From Turbatrix aceti (taxonomy: Eukaryota > Nematoda > Chromadorea > Rhabditida > Panagrolaimidae): 64,000 bases of DNA. The stretch is from the NCBI GenBank assembly GCA_963969345.1, contig OZ017770.1:8565246-8629245 (forward strand), given 5' to 3'. The position numbers were made by a program, and so were the translations under genes. This document shows positions 31,509 to 45,171 of this stretch, piece after piece. Under the pieces are notes generated by a model. The model searched no databases and had not been told where the DNA came from. It saw only the letters and a list, made by a program, of their open reading frames with translations. Numbering within the stretch: the first letter of the stretch is position 1; the number at the start of each line of letters is the position of its first letter.

Positions 31509-33095
31509 TTAAACGGGGGTTGTAAGACAGCCTTTGTCGAGCGTAAACATGCCGTATGCAATAAAACATACGAACAACAGCATCTGAAAGATTTTCAGGA
31601 TGAGACATATTATAACGCAATGAAATTTAACGAACGGTGAAAATTGTTTGTCTATTAAGGACGAAACACCCACTGAACCTTAGCCGAATTCGATTATCCG
31701 AGAGCCTTAGCATGAAGCTCATCATCTTCACCTTAAAAAAGAGAGATCATGAAAAGACGAAATCTACTATTATATAAAATTCGTACAGATGAAATGCAAA
31801 ACAAATCCATTTGTTGCAAATCGGACATTTTATGCGAAGCGTATTGAAATTTGTCGAGCTGTAAAATTTGAAAAAAAAAATTGTAATAAAATGTACAGAT
31901 GTCACCGTTACCGCATCGTTGACATAAATGCCGAAAACGACCAAACACAATCCGGAGATAGCAAAAATTAGCGTGGCAATGAGAACGTTGATTCCGCCTT
32001 TGTCGTGATGGGCTATCAGATGCATGATTTTTGAATGGAGACAAACATACATGCCCCAGCAAGCTAGGGTTATAAACAGTAGCATGGCACTTGAGTAGTG
32101 CTGATTAAGGTGTATGACACTCTGCTCGATGGATTGATAACGGTAGATAAGATGATCTAATCCACTTACGCTTCGATGCGTCATAATTATAGACGACAAA
32201 TTTTTGGCTTCAATAAAAATTGCAACCGCAAGAACAATAAATATAACTACAGCCATGAAAATGTAGCACACACAAATTGTGTATAAAAAACTTTCAAAAA
32301 ACTGACATCCAAGATTGCATGTAAAAATCCATGGCATTTGATTGGTACGAGCATTGTAAATTCCAAATGTGTCTTCCGAATTAAATCGACAGATCTTGAT
32401 GACGGCTATGAGTAACAGCAGACAAAAGAGGCAGACAAATGAGGTGCAGCTGAGGATGAAAGGGACATTGAATAATTGTAGTCATTAAGTTTTTTACAGA
32501 ACTCACCGTAAAATGTAACGACGTTTATCTACGTGACATCCGTCAATAGACGTGGAAGCCATGACTTCGTTTATGAATTTTGTACTGAGTTTTTTAATTT
32601 TAAAATGAAAACAAATTGAAATAATGGCGACTACGAGGGAGGAATAATGTGTGAGGTTTCGTTTTTGATGCCGCGTTCCATTGTGGTATATTGAGGCTAT
32701 CAGCAGGACAGCGTACAAAATTTGCAGGAAAAGTACTGCAAAGTTGTACAACAACAAGCAGAAGGCAAGCCAGGTGGGTATTTTCTTTGTTACGGCTTTT
32801 GAGACGCCAAGCAGTAGCAAACAATAGTGAATTGGCAGAAATGATGTTTCCACGATGATTGGAGTGGTGTTTGCCTGAGTCTAAATTTTTATTATTATTT
32901 AAAAAACTCACAAAAAAATAAACTTTTAACCTCATGTTTAAAAACATTTTTAATTGCCTGGAAGAATCGGCTGAAAACGCTTCCTTTAACGCTGCAGGAA
33001 TGATACCGCTGGTCGAGACTAGCCGGACCCTTGGGTGATTCACAAAACGAAACCGAGCGGGTGATCTTGGATCGCTTAGTAGCCTGGGTCTGCAT
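31509..33095 (-). CDS. Gr-family seven-helix receptor (EGL-47/LITE-1/GUR type)
   Basis: Exons 33095-32931, 32880-32507, 32449-31912, 31858-31787, 31731-31636 and 31583-31509 give 439 aa, the usual size of the family. A Ser-rich cytosolic N-terminus (ITRSVSFCESPKGPASLD) precedes seven hydrophobic segments. The C-terminal half has the Gr-like layout: a long loop (KFQYASHKMSDLQ), then MRLSDNRIRLRFSGCFVLNR just before TM7 (QTIFTMLLFVCFIAYGMFTL). Nematode members include the light/peroxide receptors LITE-1 and GUR-3 and the neuronal EGL-47; which branch this belongs to cannot be told by eye. Exon 5 uses an unusual TTTTTTAAG acceptor. The small exons 4-6 were placed by splice sites and frame closure. 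Confidence 0.75.
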
Positions 33096-35583
33096 TTTTC
33101 CAAAGAACAAGCATTAAAGTCTGCCTGCTTTACAGTTTGAAAAATATAAAGTCTGCCGTCGCTCGTTATTGTTTGGCAGGCCCGACTGGCAAAAATATGT
33201 CGACCGGATATGCGCGTCAATGGGTATTCAAAAAAATATGAATGGCACAGAAAAGCACAAAAAAATGATATTTTGATCATTTTGGGGCAGTTGTGGTCAA
33301 GAGTTAAAAATAAATAAATTACTTTTCATTACTGTAAATTATGTTTTTATGTTTTGCAGTTTGTTTTGAATTATTCATTCTTGTTTTTTTGGTGGAACAG
33401 TCTAAAGCAGAAAATCTAAAGGTCGAATGATATTCGTATACAAATTTTTTTTTGCAAGAAAATGTTTATTTATAGCAACATTGCTCATTTTGCTATTTCT
33501 GACTTTTTGGTCTCGATTACTCAGCATCGATGATAGATAGCTTGCAACTGTTGAACCAATGATCAGGCTTAGCACATGCTTTTGAATGTGCTAAAGGAAA
33601 AATCGTTGATGAAAGCATGAGATAATGATTCGATCTGATTCGATCTGCTAAGCCGAATTTATTTCTCCAATGCTGTATTGAAAACAACAAATATGAAAAA
33701 TTGCTGATAAATATTTATTAACCTATTTCCTGCCTGATTTCCTGCTCAATATTATTTTGACAATCCCTTCCTTGCGCAGAATCGTTGCCAGGCAAAAGAT
33801 GCTTGAAAAAAAAACAAGAAGAAGCAACGGTGCATGTGGTTTGCGCATGTCAACGCAATTGTCCTGGCAGTCGGCAAATTCTTTTCTGACCTTTGTTTTG
33901 GGGACTTTCATTGTCCCATCTGCAGTTTACCCTCCAAAAACCCACAAAGAAGGCTCAAATTCGTAAATCACATAAATTTAAAGTTGCGGAAAACACCAAG
34001 CTCGTTAGTAAACATCTGTAATCATCGACGAGGGTGCAACAACCTCAACGTCTGCCCTGCCATGAGTAGTTTATGTGTTAACGGCCTTGTTACAACCTCA
34101 TGAAAACACTTCTACAAAAAGCAGAAGAAAGAACGAACAATAAGAAGCAGGAGGGCCCAAAAAGCAATGTACTAATAGCTGTCATGACTGCAGACAACCA
34201 ATAATGACTCTATTACGTGGCCACAACACAGTTTAAAAATTCAAGAATTTTTCCACGGTTTATTAAAAAAACAATTTCTGACATTACATTATAACCAAGT
34301 TCTGCTGTATAATTTTCTAGCTGTTTGCCCAAAGGTCAAGACTACCTTATCAATCGATTCCAGTCGGCAGGTGTTACTGTTTATTTATATGATAAAAAAT
34401 TCTGACTGTTCGCCGCAGGTTATATACACAGAGGATAGTTATAGGAATGGGTAGTTCCCCCTCCTCACCAAAAAACCAAAAACACAGCTATGACGAGAGA
34501 TGACTTATGAGGACATGTCGTTTTAACTATTCACTTGTAAAAAAGGGCATGATACTTTATGCATTCTTTAGTCCAACCTAATTAGTGAAGATACATGACT
34601 TCAAGTGCTGTAACACTGTTTTTTTTACAAATTTCCATTTTGTCTAATTTCCTCGTTTTCCCATTGATTTTTCTTTAAGCTCGATTTTTTCAGAGCCAGA
34701 GTTGTTTTTTTTAGATTATTTTTTTTACACAAACATTCCGACATCCGCCTTGCTTCTGTATTTTCGGTCGGGCCTGCTCATATCATTTTATTTTTATCCT
34801 GGCCATGTGATGGGCAGGATCGTCGGCGGCAGATGCTTTTCGTCGCACAGGAATGCTGATGGATAGTTGATTATCGCTATTTTCTTACTTTTCATATGGT
34901 TTCGCGCAAGAAACAAAAAAAGCAACAAAATATGTAATATAAATATTTCTATGCTTGTAACGATATTTTATTCCGCCTCTGTGTTTTCTTTATATTCATT
35001 ATTTTGCCCTTCACCCTTTTTTTTTCTCGTTTCTTCCTATGTCCACACTTTGGTTTACAATCAACACCCCTCCATCTTAGTGCGCGAGAACGCTCTACAT
35101 AGTAGCTAACCAGAGAAAATTTTTGACAAAAAGACTGGCGTTGAAGGGTTGAATGCCAGCGGTTCGGTTTTTAGCTTTTACGTATGACATATAATCTGTA
35201 CGCTTTTTTTTTGTTTCAAAAAATTAAAAGCTATTTCCATTGAGGATCTCTTACACACGCCTGCGCAAAGCTGCTTTCCGTTGTTTGTGTTGATGAGCGT
35301 AGCTGGCAGGAAGGGTAACGGTTTTGATTCTGATTTTATACTGTGTATCTATCATTTTTTTAAACTAGACGCTGATTTTTTTCAAAAAATAACATTGCTG
35401 AAAATAAAATAAAATAAAATCATTTTGGCGGTAGTTGTTGTTTTGTTCGTTCAAAAACAACTTTTGTGGGACGTTTCGATAGCAGCAGACGACTGACAGC
35501 TTTTTTGTATTTTTTGATTTCTTTTCAGCTGCTTCGCCCTTTACGCTTGTGTATTTTTGCCTTGTGCCTTTTAACAACAACGC
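33096..35583. other. Gene-free interval
   Basis: About 2.5 kb, AT-rich. A 62-codon minus-strand frame near 33723-33911 with one hydrophobic stretch is not convincing. An AAAAT tract lies at 35401-35420. A splice acceptor near 35530 precedes the SLC4 start codon by about 50 nt, so the right end contains its 5' leader. Confidence 0.45.
35401..35420. repeat. (AAAAT)4 microsatellite
   Basis: Four perfect AAAAT units (AAAATAAAATAAAATAAAAT) upstream of the SLC4 gene. Confidence 0.9.
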
Positions 35584-38500
35584 ATGTCTTCTGACTCCCA
35601 AAATGACCACCATCCCAGCGACGCATCTTCCGGCAGCCCGAGGGAGGTATCACCTGTCTCCGATCATCATTTCCATACGCTTGGCGTAGTCAAGGAAGAA
35701 TCCGAGTACTCTAGTTGGGGACGCCAAAACAGCGACGACAGATCGCCTACGACATTCATTATGTCATCAAATGAGAACATTGATCGCATCAGCGGATCTC
35801 CCTCACCGAGTCCAGTCCGCAAATATTTTGTCAAATGGCGGGATCAACCACAGCCGCTGGCCAGCAGCAATGGATTACGAGGTTGTTTTCTTCCTGCTTT
35901 TTACTATTCATCTTTTTTTTCAATGCGGATTTTACTTCCAGGTATAAAAAGAAGCTTTTTCGATGGTTTTGGAGACAATCAGAGTGCAAACCGAGAAAGT
36001 TCAGAATTTTCCATGTGCTTTGACGTTAAGCAAACCGACACTGTAAGTTGTACATTTTTTTGTTGTTTTTTGCTGTTTTTTGATCTTTGTGGATCTTTCA
36101 GCCGGTCGTCCAGCTATATACTTATGTCGGTGATCAGTGGGTCGAGAACGCGCGATTTGTTAAGTATGAAGAATGCGTCGAGGGTGTTGATACGATGTGG
36201 AGCAAGCCACATGTGCCTTTCCTGCTGTTCACCAGCGTGGTAGCTTTGCGAGGAGTATTAACCTCAGGTTAGGTCCTGATTTTTAGCAAATAATCATAAC
36301 TCCCGGGGTTTCTAGACAGCGTCTACGCGGCCTTAGACGTTGAAGGAACAACCTTCACGGATGTCTGTACTTCTGTGCTTACAAATCTCCAGGACGTATC
36401 CGGAGTTCGTGAAGAGGAACTCAATGCAATAGCTGTATTTTTGAAAATCAATCGAAAGTAAATACATATTCTGCAATTCTTCTTTTTCACTGTTTATTTG
36501 CACTGTTGTTTCAGTCACGCCAAAAACAATGAAACAAAATGGATTCGCAAACTCACAGGAACGGGAAAAGAATTCACATCCGGCATTTTTGTTCGCCCAC
36601 CCCCGAGTCGCGCTGTCTCAGCTGATCAACTGGACAAAAATAATTTTTTATCCAGACGACGACAAAATTTTAGCCGCGACAGATTTGACAGCATTTCCCA
36701 CGCGGGAGATGGATTGTCTGACACCCACGAAGTTGACCAGAGAAAGGAATCGTAAGCCTTGTTTTTTTTTGAAGACAAACACTTTTTTTTCAAAAATGAA
36801 TTTTTAGAAGTGAGACAACAACAGTCAACAGCCACGAAAACAAGCCGTTGCTCGAAGTGTTAAAGGTCGAAGAGCCGAGGAACAGTTACCACAGCGTCTA
36901 CAGTAGCAACAGCACATTGAACTTTGTGGAAACCGTAAAAGGGCATGAGTGCGTTCAAATTCTGGTCGGATCAGATTCTTCTTTTCGGAGTGTAAAATGC
37001 TACGTCATTCGACTGAAAAATACGATTACGGATCGGAATGTGACAAAGAAAAGCGTGCCTTTGAAGTTTGTTGTTCTCATTCTCGGACCGCAATATCCAT
37101 CGCTTTCTTACGTCGAACTTGGCAGATCGCTGGCTGCAATGTTCATTAACAAGGTTTTAACTTTGTAAAATAACTACACCAATGTAAAAAATTTTTTAGC
37201 TGTTCTATGCATCCATGTTGCGCATGCACGATCCATCCGAAATCGTCACCGCCATCGACAGATTCATGGACGACTTGGCTGTCATTCCTCCAACCGAGCT
37301 CGATTCCAGCGACGTCTTCCAGGCCGCTGAGTACGAAAAAGTTGTTCGACGGAACAGAGGTAGGCACCTGGTTCGTCCAAAGCGATCCATGATTTTTGCC
37401 CACGACATCCCGCATAAGAATGGCAACATCACGGCCCCGAGAGTCGAACCTAAGAGCAAGTTCCTCAGAGGCAAGAGTTTTTCCTGCATCAAAGAAGACT
37501 TCATGAAGCTCCGGGCCCGCTACTGCAGCGACTTTGTAGACGCCTTTCGCGATAAACAAGTTGTCCTGACTTCCATTGTCACCATGTACCTCAGTTTGCT
37601 GCCTCCCACCATAACATTTGGAAAAATCATGGAATCGGTTACCCAAGGAGAAATGGGAGTCATGGAATCATTTATTTCAACTTTTCTTTGCAATCTTATT
37701 TGGAGTCTTTTTTCTGCTCAACCAATGATTATCCAGAGCAATACTGGACCTGTAACTTTATTTGAAGGCAGTTTTTATCATGTGAGCAGGTGAACAAATT
37801 TTTTTGCAAGAAAAATATTTTTTTTGCAGTTGTCGGCTTTTCTGGGACTGAGATACTCTCTGGTCCGTTTGTTCGCTGGAATGACTATTTTTGCACTATG
37901 TTTTCTCTGCTGCGCACGAAATGGCACACGTCGGATGTTTCAGTATATCACGCAGTTTTCCGAAGAGGTTTTCACGACTCTCATCGCTTTGATTTACATT
38001 ACCGAGACTACTGTGTTTTTGTACAGGGTGAGGAGTGTTTTAGATTAATGGTTAACTAAACATATGTTTTAGGAATACAAGTTAAACCCTTCGCTGCCAT
38101 TTGTGTACTACAAACAATTTACCAATCCGTGCATTGAGTCTGTCGTCACGAGTAAAGGTACAGACTTGGACAACACAGCCCTTCTGCACTGCAATGTGCC
38201 GCGGCCAAGTGCTGGACTCATGACAGCTTTTATCGTGCTCCTAGGCTTTGGCATAGGTTACGTGTTCCGGTTCGTGCGGTATAGTTCATTGTTCAATTGT
38301 CGGGTAAGTCAAATTTGACCTGACACCATTTTTTTAAATTAAAATTAAAATTAAAATTTTTTTTAGTTCCGAAACTGCATCTCCGATTTTGCGATCACAA
38401 TGTCGTTTTTTACTACCATTGGCATCACGTACATCATCGTGCCCGACGGCATACTCCAGACCATCCACGTACCCCTCTTTACTCAGTGGGCCAACTCGAC

Positions 38501-39391
38501 TCGACCAACTGTGAACTTTCTGGTCTCAGACATCGACACCAGCCACTTTTTCTATCACGTTCTACTCGGCATCGCAGGTGGCACCATGCTCTTCATCCTG
38601 CTCTTTGCCGAAACCTCAATGTGCTTCCTCATGCTAGAACAGGAGGATCGCAAGCTTCAGAAAACATTTGGCACGGAATGGGATCTCATGGTCGTCGCTA
38701 CGTGCACCATGATAGCTTCGGCGTGTGGATTGCCGTGGCTCTGTGCTGCGAGTATCCAGACAAGCACTCACGCCAAGTCTCTCTCATTCACAAAACGCGC
38801 TGCACCGGGTGCAAAACTCAAGGTGACCTACGTGGTCGAGCAAAGAGTCACAAATTTGTTCGTTGCTCTGTCCTTTGGTTGCACGTTGTTTTTTGGAGTC
38901 TGGTTGCAACACATTCCACTCGCCTGCCTGTTTGGTATTTTTCTCTACAGCGGAGTCACCAGCATGATTGAAACCGAATTTTTCAAGGGCCTAATCAACG
39001 TTTTGCACTTTGGAAAACATTTTCGACATACTGAAGCCGACATGAACGTAAGCAGGAGCATACATATACATGACCTAAAAAAACTAATTTTTTTTGCCTT
39101 TTCAGGTGACCGCAAACCGAATCCGGTTTTACCGAGGCCTACAACTTTTTGGATTAGTACTGATCTACGGTGTCAAACAAATCCATGTTATTGCCATTCT
39201 GTTTCCACTTGTATTTATTATTTTTATCGTTTTCCGTCAGGTTACCTTGCCATTGATTTACAGCTCATCCGAATTAAATGCCGTAAGCAAAGTTTTTGAA
39301 TTTAAATAATTTAAAAAAAATTTTTCAGCTTGATCCAAATGAAACTGTGGAGTACGAAGTATTTGTAGACGACCCCGTTGTTATTGCCTAA
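35584..39391 (+). CDS. abts: SLC4-family bicarbonate/anion transporter
   Basis: Exons 35584-35881, 35942-36042, 36102-36267, 36316-36457, 36515-36751, 36808-37153, 37200-37781, 37830-38027, 38073-38303, 38367-39047, 39106-39282 and 39329-39391 give 1073 aa. Residues 1 to about 560 form the cytosolic domain, with the family core FVVLILGPQYP.LSYVELGR and the following helix. The membrane domain contains ALIYITETTVFLY, a cysteine-bearing extracellular loop, GIGYVFRFVRYS, EWDLMVVATCTMIASACGLP, THAKSLSFTKRAAPGAKLK, EQRVTNLFVALSFG and IPLACLFGIFLYSGVTSM, all diagnostic for SLC4. Members exchange or cotransport bicarbonate with chloride or sodium; the exact substrate cannot be read here. C. elegans has four (ABTS-1 to -4). 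The N-terminus is Ser/His/Asp-rich and divergent. AATAAA at 39467 ends the gene. Confidence 0.93.
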
Positions 39392-39630
39392 TGATCGCAC
39401 TTTGAACTTGTACATACATATCTTCACCTGTGTCTTTAATTTTGTGTTTTCCCTAATGAACGTGTAAATAAACAATTTTTATTCGATAAAAAATCAAGAT
39501 ATGGTTAAAAACAAACATGCGTACGTTGTCAAAGCTGATTATGTTGGCTACACGATTGGAATACAAATGCAATACTAATCCATAAACGAACAAAAAAATA
39601 AAAACGGTGAAGGTTGCGTATATATGATAT

Positions 39631-40557
39631 TTAATGCTGAACAGGAAGTTCACTGGGTTCGTCGCGAAACATGAGTTTCCACATGTAGCTATCATTCATG
39701 TTCAGAAAATAGAGATCACGATTGATGTCGGTGATATATTTTACGACATTTTTGCGTTGTAGAAGCACACAGGCTACAAGCATCAGACTACCCGATACCA
39801 CAAAAACAATACCAGCAATTTGAAAAGCGGTTTCATTTTGCTGGAAAAAAAAGAGTTGTAAATTGTGAACAAAGCGCAAAGAGGGGAAAAATATTTATTT
39901 GTATTTGTGAGTCAAAAAGTGTCGCTTACCTCGCAGAGCACAATAATACCGCTAATCAACAGTAAAAGCCCACAGACAAAAAATCCAGCCATTGTTAGCA
40001 CAGTTGTCGGCGAGCTAGGGCCCTTCTTTTGTCTGCCATCGCTCTTAAATCGTATACTGATGTCATTGGAGTGGTATGAAGCAAGCTTTTTCTCATTGAT
40101 CATAACTTTTGGAAGGGAAAATTTTTAAAAAGTTTCAGAATCACAAAAAAATCAATCTCTACGGGTGGTTGCTTGTGCATCAAAATTGAAAAAAAAAAAT
40201 GATTCAACTCTGCCGGTGAGGAGAGGGTTGGCTGACAGCTTGTTGAAAGAAAGGGGCGTTTGTAAGGGGTATAACAAAAACGAACTTTCGAAAACACAGG
40301 CGTTTCACGTTCTCGGAGCGAGTCTGCACCAGCGGAATACTTACGCTTCGGATAATACATGTTGGATTTGTGTTGAAGCTGAATGGGATCACAAGTTAGA
40401 ACTTTTTTCGACCGCCCGGAGAGGGGTGTCGTCTTACCATATCGCTTGGTATGGGTATCTCATCGTCAAACATGAGGACGGGGAGATCTGTGCTAGGTTG
40501 CGGTGTTTGCGGATTTGGGTCATGATTGACGCCTCCAACTGATGACCGGGACATCAT
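39631..40557 (-). CDS. Small two-helix membrane protein, unknown family
   Basis: Exons 40557-40438, 40378-40345, 40105-39930 and 39840-39631 give 179 aa. The N-terminus is Pro/Asp-rich (NPQTPQPSTDLPVLMFDDE). Two closely spaced TM helices (TMAGFFVCGLLLLISGIIVL and AFQIAGIVFVVSGSLMLVAC) are followed by a basic stop-transfer and a conserved-looking tail (DINRDLYFLNMNDSYMWKLM). Topology and size recall small regulators such as PIRT, but I see no diagnostic motif. The acceptor of exon 3 (CCAAAAG) is unusual; if it is not used, the protein would start at 40103 and have 127 aa. The gene is convergent with the SLC4 gene; its own AATAAA (minus strand, about 39477-39484) lies within 10 bp of the SLC4 signal. 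Confidence 0.65.
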
Positions 40558-42456
40558 GATAGGTGTATAGTCACACGCAAGTGAACAATATCAACAGCAA
40601 TCAATTGAGAGACAAATTTGGTATGAGTTAATCAAAAAAAGACACGTCAAGCACGGAGGAGTGCATGAAGCATGATAGGCCGCTTCGCTTACCTTTGCGT
40701 AAACCCTTGCGTAGACCTGCTCAAACACACTGTTTCAACAACGGTCTTCCTCTTCTTCTACAACAACAGCGAACACAGCTTTTGCTTTCGGTAAATAACA
40801 AATTTTATGCCGTACAGGTAGGATGATGGGTTTCACAACAGCACACTATCATCGATTAGACAAATAAATATTATGGTAGTATCGCTTGTACACCAGGTAT
40901 AGCATGATGCTCATGTTGTTGTCTTATCGTAAATGATACGCCACAAGTATCTTCTTCCATGCATGACTCAATCCCTTGTTGACCTTCCTTCTCCATGATG
41001 CGAACGCAAAATGCCCCCCAGTCATGATGAGGTATGACATAACATACGTACAACACATGTGTCTCGTCCCGTTTCCCCTCCCGTACTCCGTGTAGTTCTA
41101 TGTTTGATCCTATTTGTGTATTTTTCTTTCCATGCGGTCATTTGCATACAACAGCATGCACTTGATTAATTAAATATTTTAATGACATCGATCCTTCCGG
41201 TGTGACGCATACGCGTCAAGTCCATCTCACATACTAAACTGACCCCCCACCAATCTCTCCTCCCCTCCGTTGAGCACAAAAGAATGAAAAAGCACCCCCT
41301 CTGCCTGCGAACAGTTGATTTGGTTTGGTTTGTGTTGTGACCGGACAATGAATGTGTTTTGCTTGACAACAACAAATTAAAAAAATGTGTTACATGCTAA
41401 ATTATGCAGAATGACGTGATTTACAAAAAACTGACCACTAGGGACAGGGACGGCGTTGGTGGTGGTAGTGGCGATGGTGGGGGTCTTTGTATCAGGTTAT
41501 CCATCTAACTAGACACAACACAACAACATTGCAACAACGGAAATGTTAATACCGATTAATAAATAAATAAAAAAACGATTGCAATTTGCAGGAAAATTAT
41601 AAATGCAACGTGGATGATTGCTAAATGACAACAAAACGTACTTTTCGACACGCATTGTTTTTACCTCCACCCAGAGTACAAATTAATCAAGCACAAAACA
41701 CACTGTTTTTGGATAATTTTTTACATAGGGCTCGTTCTCTCCCTCTCCTACTCCAAAATAACCGTAAGCAATAGCGTTGCGTTAATGTTTGGTTGCTTGT
41801 TTCTCTCTTCTCTTCCTTGCTGTCCTGTCGTTATTTTTCAAAAATTTTGTTCAATGAAACTACGCATGTGTGTGTGTTTCTGTGCGCTTCTAAAAGTGCT
41901 TTTGGGTTGTCAGCCGTAAAGGAAAAGAATTGAAGGCGCAGTAGTGAGCCCCGCTCTCCTGCAGCCAGCCATCATCCCGGGCAATGCACAACCCGACTGC
42001 CTCGTGTGTTGCTCGCTTATTCTTACCCCCTTCTTCCCCACTATATCTCATATGACGACGGGACAACCGGCTGTACACTTTCTTGCATTTTTTCCTGTAG
42101 AGTTGGTGGATACTACTCGTTCGCGTGTCTTCTTCGGCTGGCTGGCTGGCTGGCTGGTTGCCTGGTAAGTTTTGTCGGACAGACTGGTGGCTGCCTGCCT
42201 CCCTGCCAGTCTCCGCCGCCGCCGCCGCCACCACCGCCACAGCGTAGTAGTATAGCCAGTCTGTTTGTAGGTTTTTCATAGTTGTTGTTGCTAGCCCCGC
42301 TCCGGGCTGACTGGCGGCAGCGGCGTTGCATAGTCGAACGACGACGACGACGACGACGACGACCGACCTCGACTCGTTCATTGGCGTGACAAAGAAAGGC
42401 ACAACACGGACCTTATGTAAAATCAAGCGAGTAATGTGTGTCGGACTAACACTCTC

Positions 42457-42491
<35 letters not shown>

Positions 42492-45171
42492 TGCTGGTGT
42501 GGGGCTGAATTTTTTTTTTCCTGTGGCTGGTTGGTTGGCCCCCCGCCCAGTCACCCGGCTGACTGACTGGCTAGTTGCCTGCGGACTGACGCAGCCCTCC
42601 AAGATGCGCTTCCCGCCCGTGCGTATGGCCACACAGTCAGTGGCGCTTCCAGCGTTTGCATCTATCGGTCGTATTGTTATTTTGTTCTTTTTTTCCTGTT
42701 CAAAAATAAGTGCCTTTTTCTCGTATTTAAAGATTGTTTTTTAACCACTCATTATGTATGATTTCAATTAACACGTTTCACGTTGCAAGGTGCACTTTTG
42801 CGTAGCATGCGTGTACTCACTCATTCCCGTAATCTTTTTTTGTAGCCACTCACGTGCTTATTTTGACCCCCTTGTATTGCTTTTTGTTCTCAATTTTCTC
42901 TCACTCACTACAAATTATCCAATCAGTTTCCTGGCAATTAGTCTTTCATTAGCCGAGTCCGGCGGCTTTTCTATTTTTTTTATTTGTTTGTTAATGAAAG
43001 TGAATACACCTCGTGCATTACGTTTGTTTTTTCCTGTTTTTTTTCTGGACATCGGTCAGAGAATGTGAACAAGCAGGAGACCAAGTCAAGTGCAACGCGT
43101 TTGCACAACGGATTGTTTGTTGTGTTTATAATAAGACTGTTATATATCTCTGTCAACATTAATCCCCTGTGGCTTTATTTTGCACATGCTGTTAGCTTAA
43201 TGTGTTCATTGAGGCAAAAAAAATACGCGAGTAATACGAGGCCAAAAATTATTAACGATACATGTGCTAGAAAGAAAAAAATAGTAACAACGTAGTAAAA
43301 AATAGTGCACATGTCATGCATTTATGATTTTTCTATCTTTCTTCACATGCAAAACTAATTTTTACGGTTAGAAAAATTGAAAATGATCTTAATTTTTTCA
43401 CTTTACGACTAAATCAAATCAAGGGGTTCAGTCATTCGTCACTTTCATTGGTTTATCATCACACCATTTCTACAGAAGGAAGAAAAAAACTACCAAAAAG
43501 TTTTCGTTTGCGTCTCTTCTAAACAGTTTTTTGCCGATTGAAAAAAAGGGGTGTAGAATTGCTACCTTTTAGATAGTTGTGTATAACACTTTTGGGCAGG
43601 ATAATTCTCTCTTTCTGCGTGTGACGCGTTAATTGCAATGAATTGTCCCCAACGCTAAACGATGTTGTGAAAAACGAAAAAAAAAATTGCTAAAAAAAGT
43701 TATTCATCTTTGTCTTACCGGCTGGCATGTGTGCGTGCGTATGTGTTTGTGATCGTTGTTTTTTACCGTGTCCATGCTTTCTTTCGGGTTCACGTTAACT
43801 GACTGATAAAACGCCCCGATACCTTTTTTTTACATACTCTTCCTTTCTGTGTGTTCAGTTCTTTTTCTCATGTGTTCCTTATCGCAGTACGCTGTTCGCA
43901 CTATCTTTATGATTTTTTATTCATCATTTTTCCATTTTTGATATTTTTTGAAAAAAACACGATTTATATCAACCCACTACTACAACTTACGACCGACCGC
44001 CAGGGTACCTACCTATGTGTATTTTCTTCTCTCCTGATTTTTTTAACGTTTACAGTTTCAACAACGGGGTCTACTATAGTTTACGATTTAGTACGTGACT
44101 CACAAATTGTTGTTCTCTGTGGAGTAAAAAAAACAGAAAATGCAGTAAGATATCTGCACTGCTGTTTGTGCATTGAGTGTGTATTTTTATCCAATTGTGT
44201 GCTTTCTTTCTTTGTTTTTTGTCGTCACTTTTTGCATTTGGCAGCCTTCCCAAACCTCAAATTATGTTCTTTTGCTCTTGTATTTTTGGTCTATGAATTT
44301 TAATATTTTAAGTCTTCTTTTTAATTGATTTTTTTTGTGTTTAATGCGATTCTTAAACCCTTAATTCATTCATTATAACACACTCGTGTATTGGAATTTC
44401 TTATTTCGTATCTTCTGAGAGTTGTTTTGGGAGTATAAAGAGTTTATGTCAGCCCCGTGGCGTTGGTGTGTGTCTCGTAAGGTTTGCCTGCTCTCCTACA
44501 CCTTGATATCCGGTTTGTACGAAGAACATTAGTACCATGACCACGACCGCAGACAAGAGAGCATGGATGAATTGTATTATGAATCAAATCAAATTGTTTG
44601 CATAAAAACGTGACGACTTATTTGCAATAAATTTTGTTTATAAGGTCTATTCGTACTGCTTTAAACAAGTTTGTGTGGCAATTAATTTAAACTTTTTCTT
44701 CCACTAACTTTTGAACCCATTATTCAAGAGCATTATTTATGGTAATGACAATGGCGATGGAAAATACACTTTATAGAGTACAGTAATGTGATAAATGAAC
44801 TTTTGCACGCCCATCGCGTCACATTCATTACCTTTTTTCCATTCACTGTATTTTTTGTGCCCCGTTCATCCTGGCTTTACGTTTTGTTTTGCTCATCGAG
44901 ATAGACGTTGAAGTTCCCGCGCTTTTTTATCGTGCATGAAAACTGTCACCGCAATTGCCTCGTGTGATGATATTTATCAAAGGTCATCGCTATATTCGTT
45001 CTCCTTTTCTCTCTCTCTCTCGCGTTCTCGCTTCAAAAACGCCCCCCAAAAATGATAGCGGAAATTTTGTAGTTAAATCAATCAAAAACTTTGTGGAGTA
45101 TACAGTCGTACAATTATTTTTTCTACTAAACTGTCAAGTTGGCGTCGTCTACGGAACCCGTTCCGAACGCC
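40558..45171. other. Gene-poor interval (4.6 kb)
   Basis: No supported gene. Mostly AT-rich with a GC-richer, low-complexity core at about 41940-42640, listed as a repeat cluster. The right end (to 45171) is the 5' flank of the polyQ protein gene. Open frames across the core on both strands are products of triplet repeats and lack splice or domain support. Confidence 0.45.
42130..42490. repeat. Cluster of triplet and tetranucleotide repeats
   Basis: In order: (GGCT)n near 42138-42160, (CCG)n/(CCA)n near 42213-42238, (CGA)n at about 42338-42362, and (CTG)n at about 42464-42487, with further GGTTGGC/GACTGACTGGC words to about 42580. Four different short repeats within 400 bp in an otherwise AT-rich spacer. 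Confidence 0.85.

Noticed and set aside
33723..33911. 62-codon minus-strand frame with a hydrophobic stretch
   Set aside because: Too short and isolated, with no signal-peptide layout and no paralogue.
36529..36807. Alternative frame across SLC4 exon 5
   Set aside because: Only the frame starting NHAKNNETKW joins both neighbouring exons without a stop at the splice sites.
41890..42426. 178-codon minus-strand open frame with poly-Val and poly-Ala runs
   Set aside because: Its runs are translations of the CGA and CCG/CTG repeats, with no domain, splice or start context.
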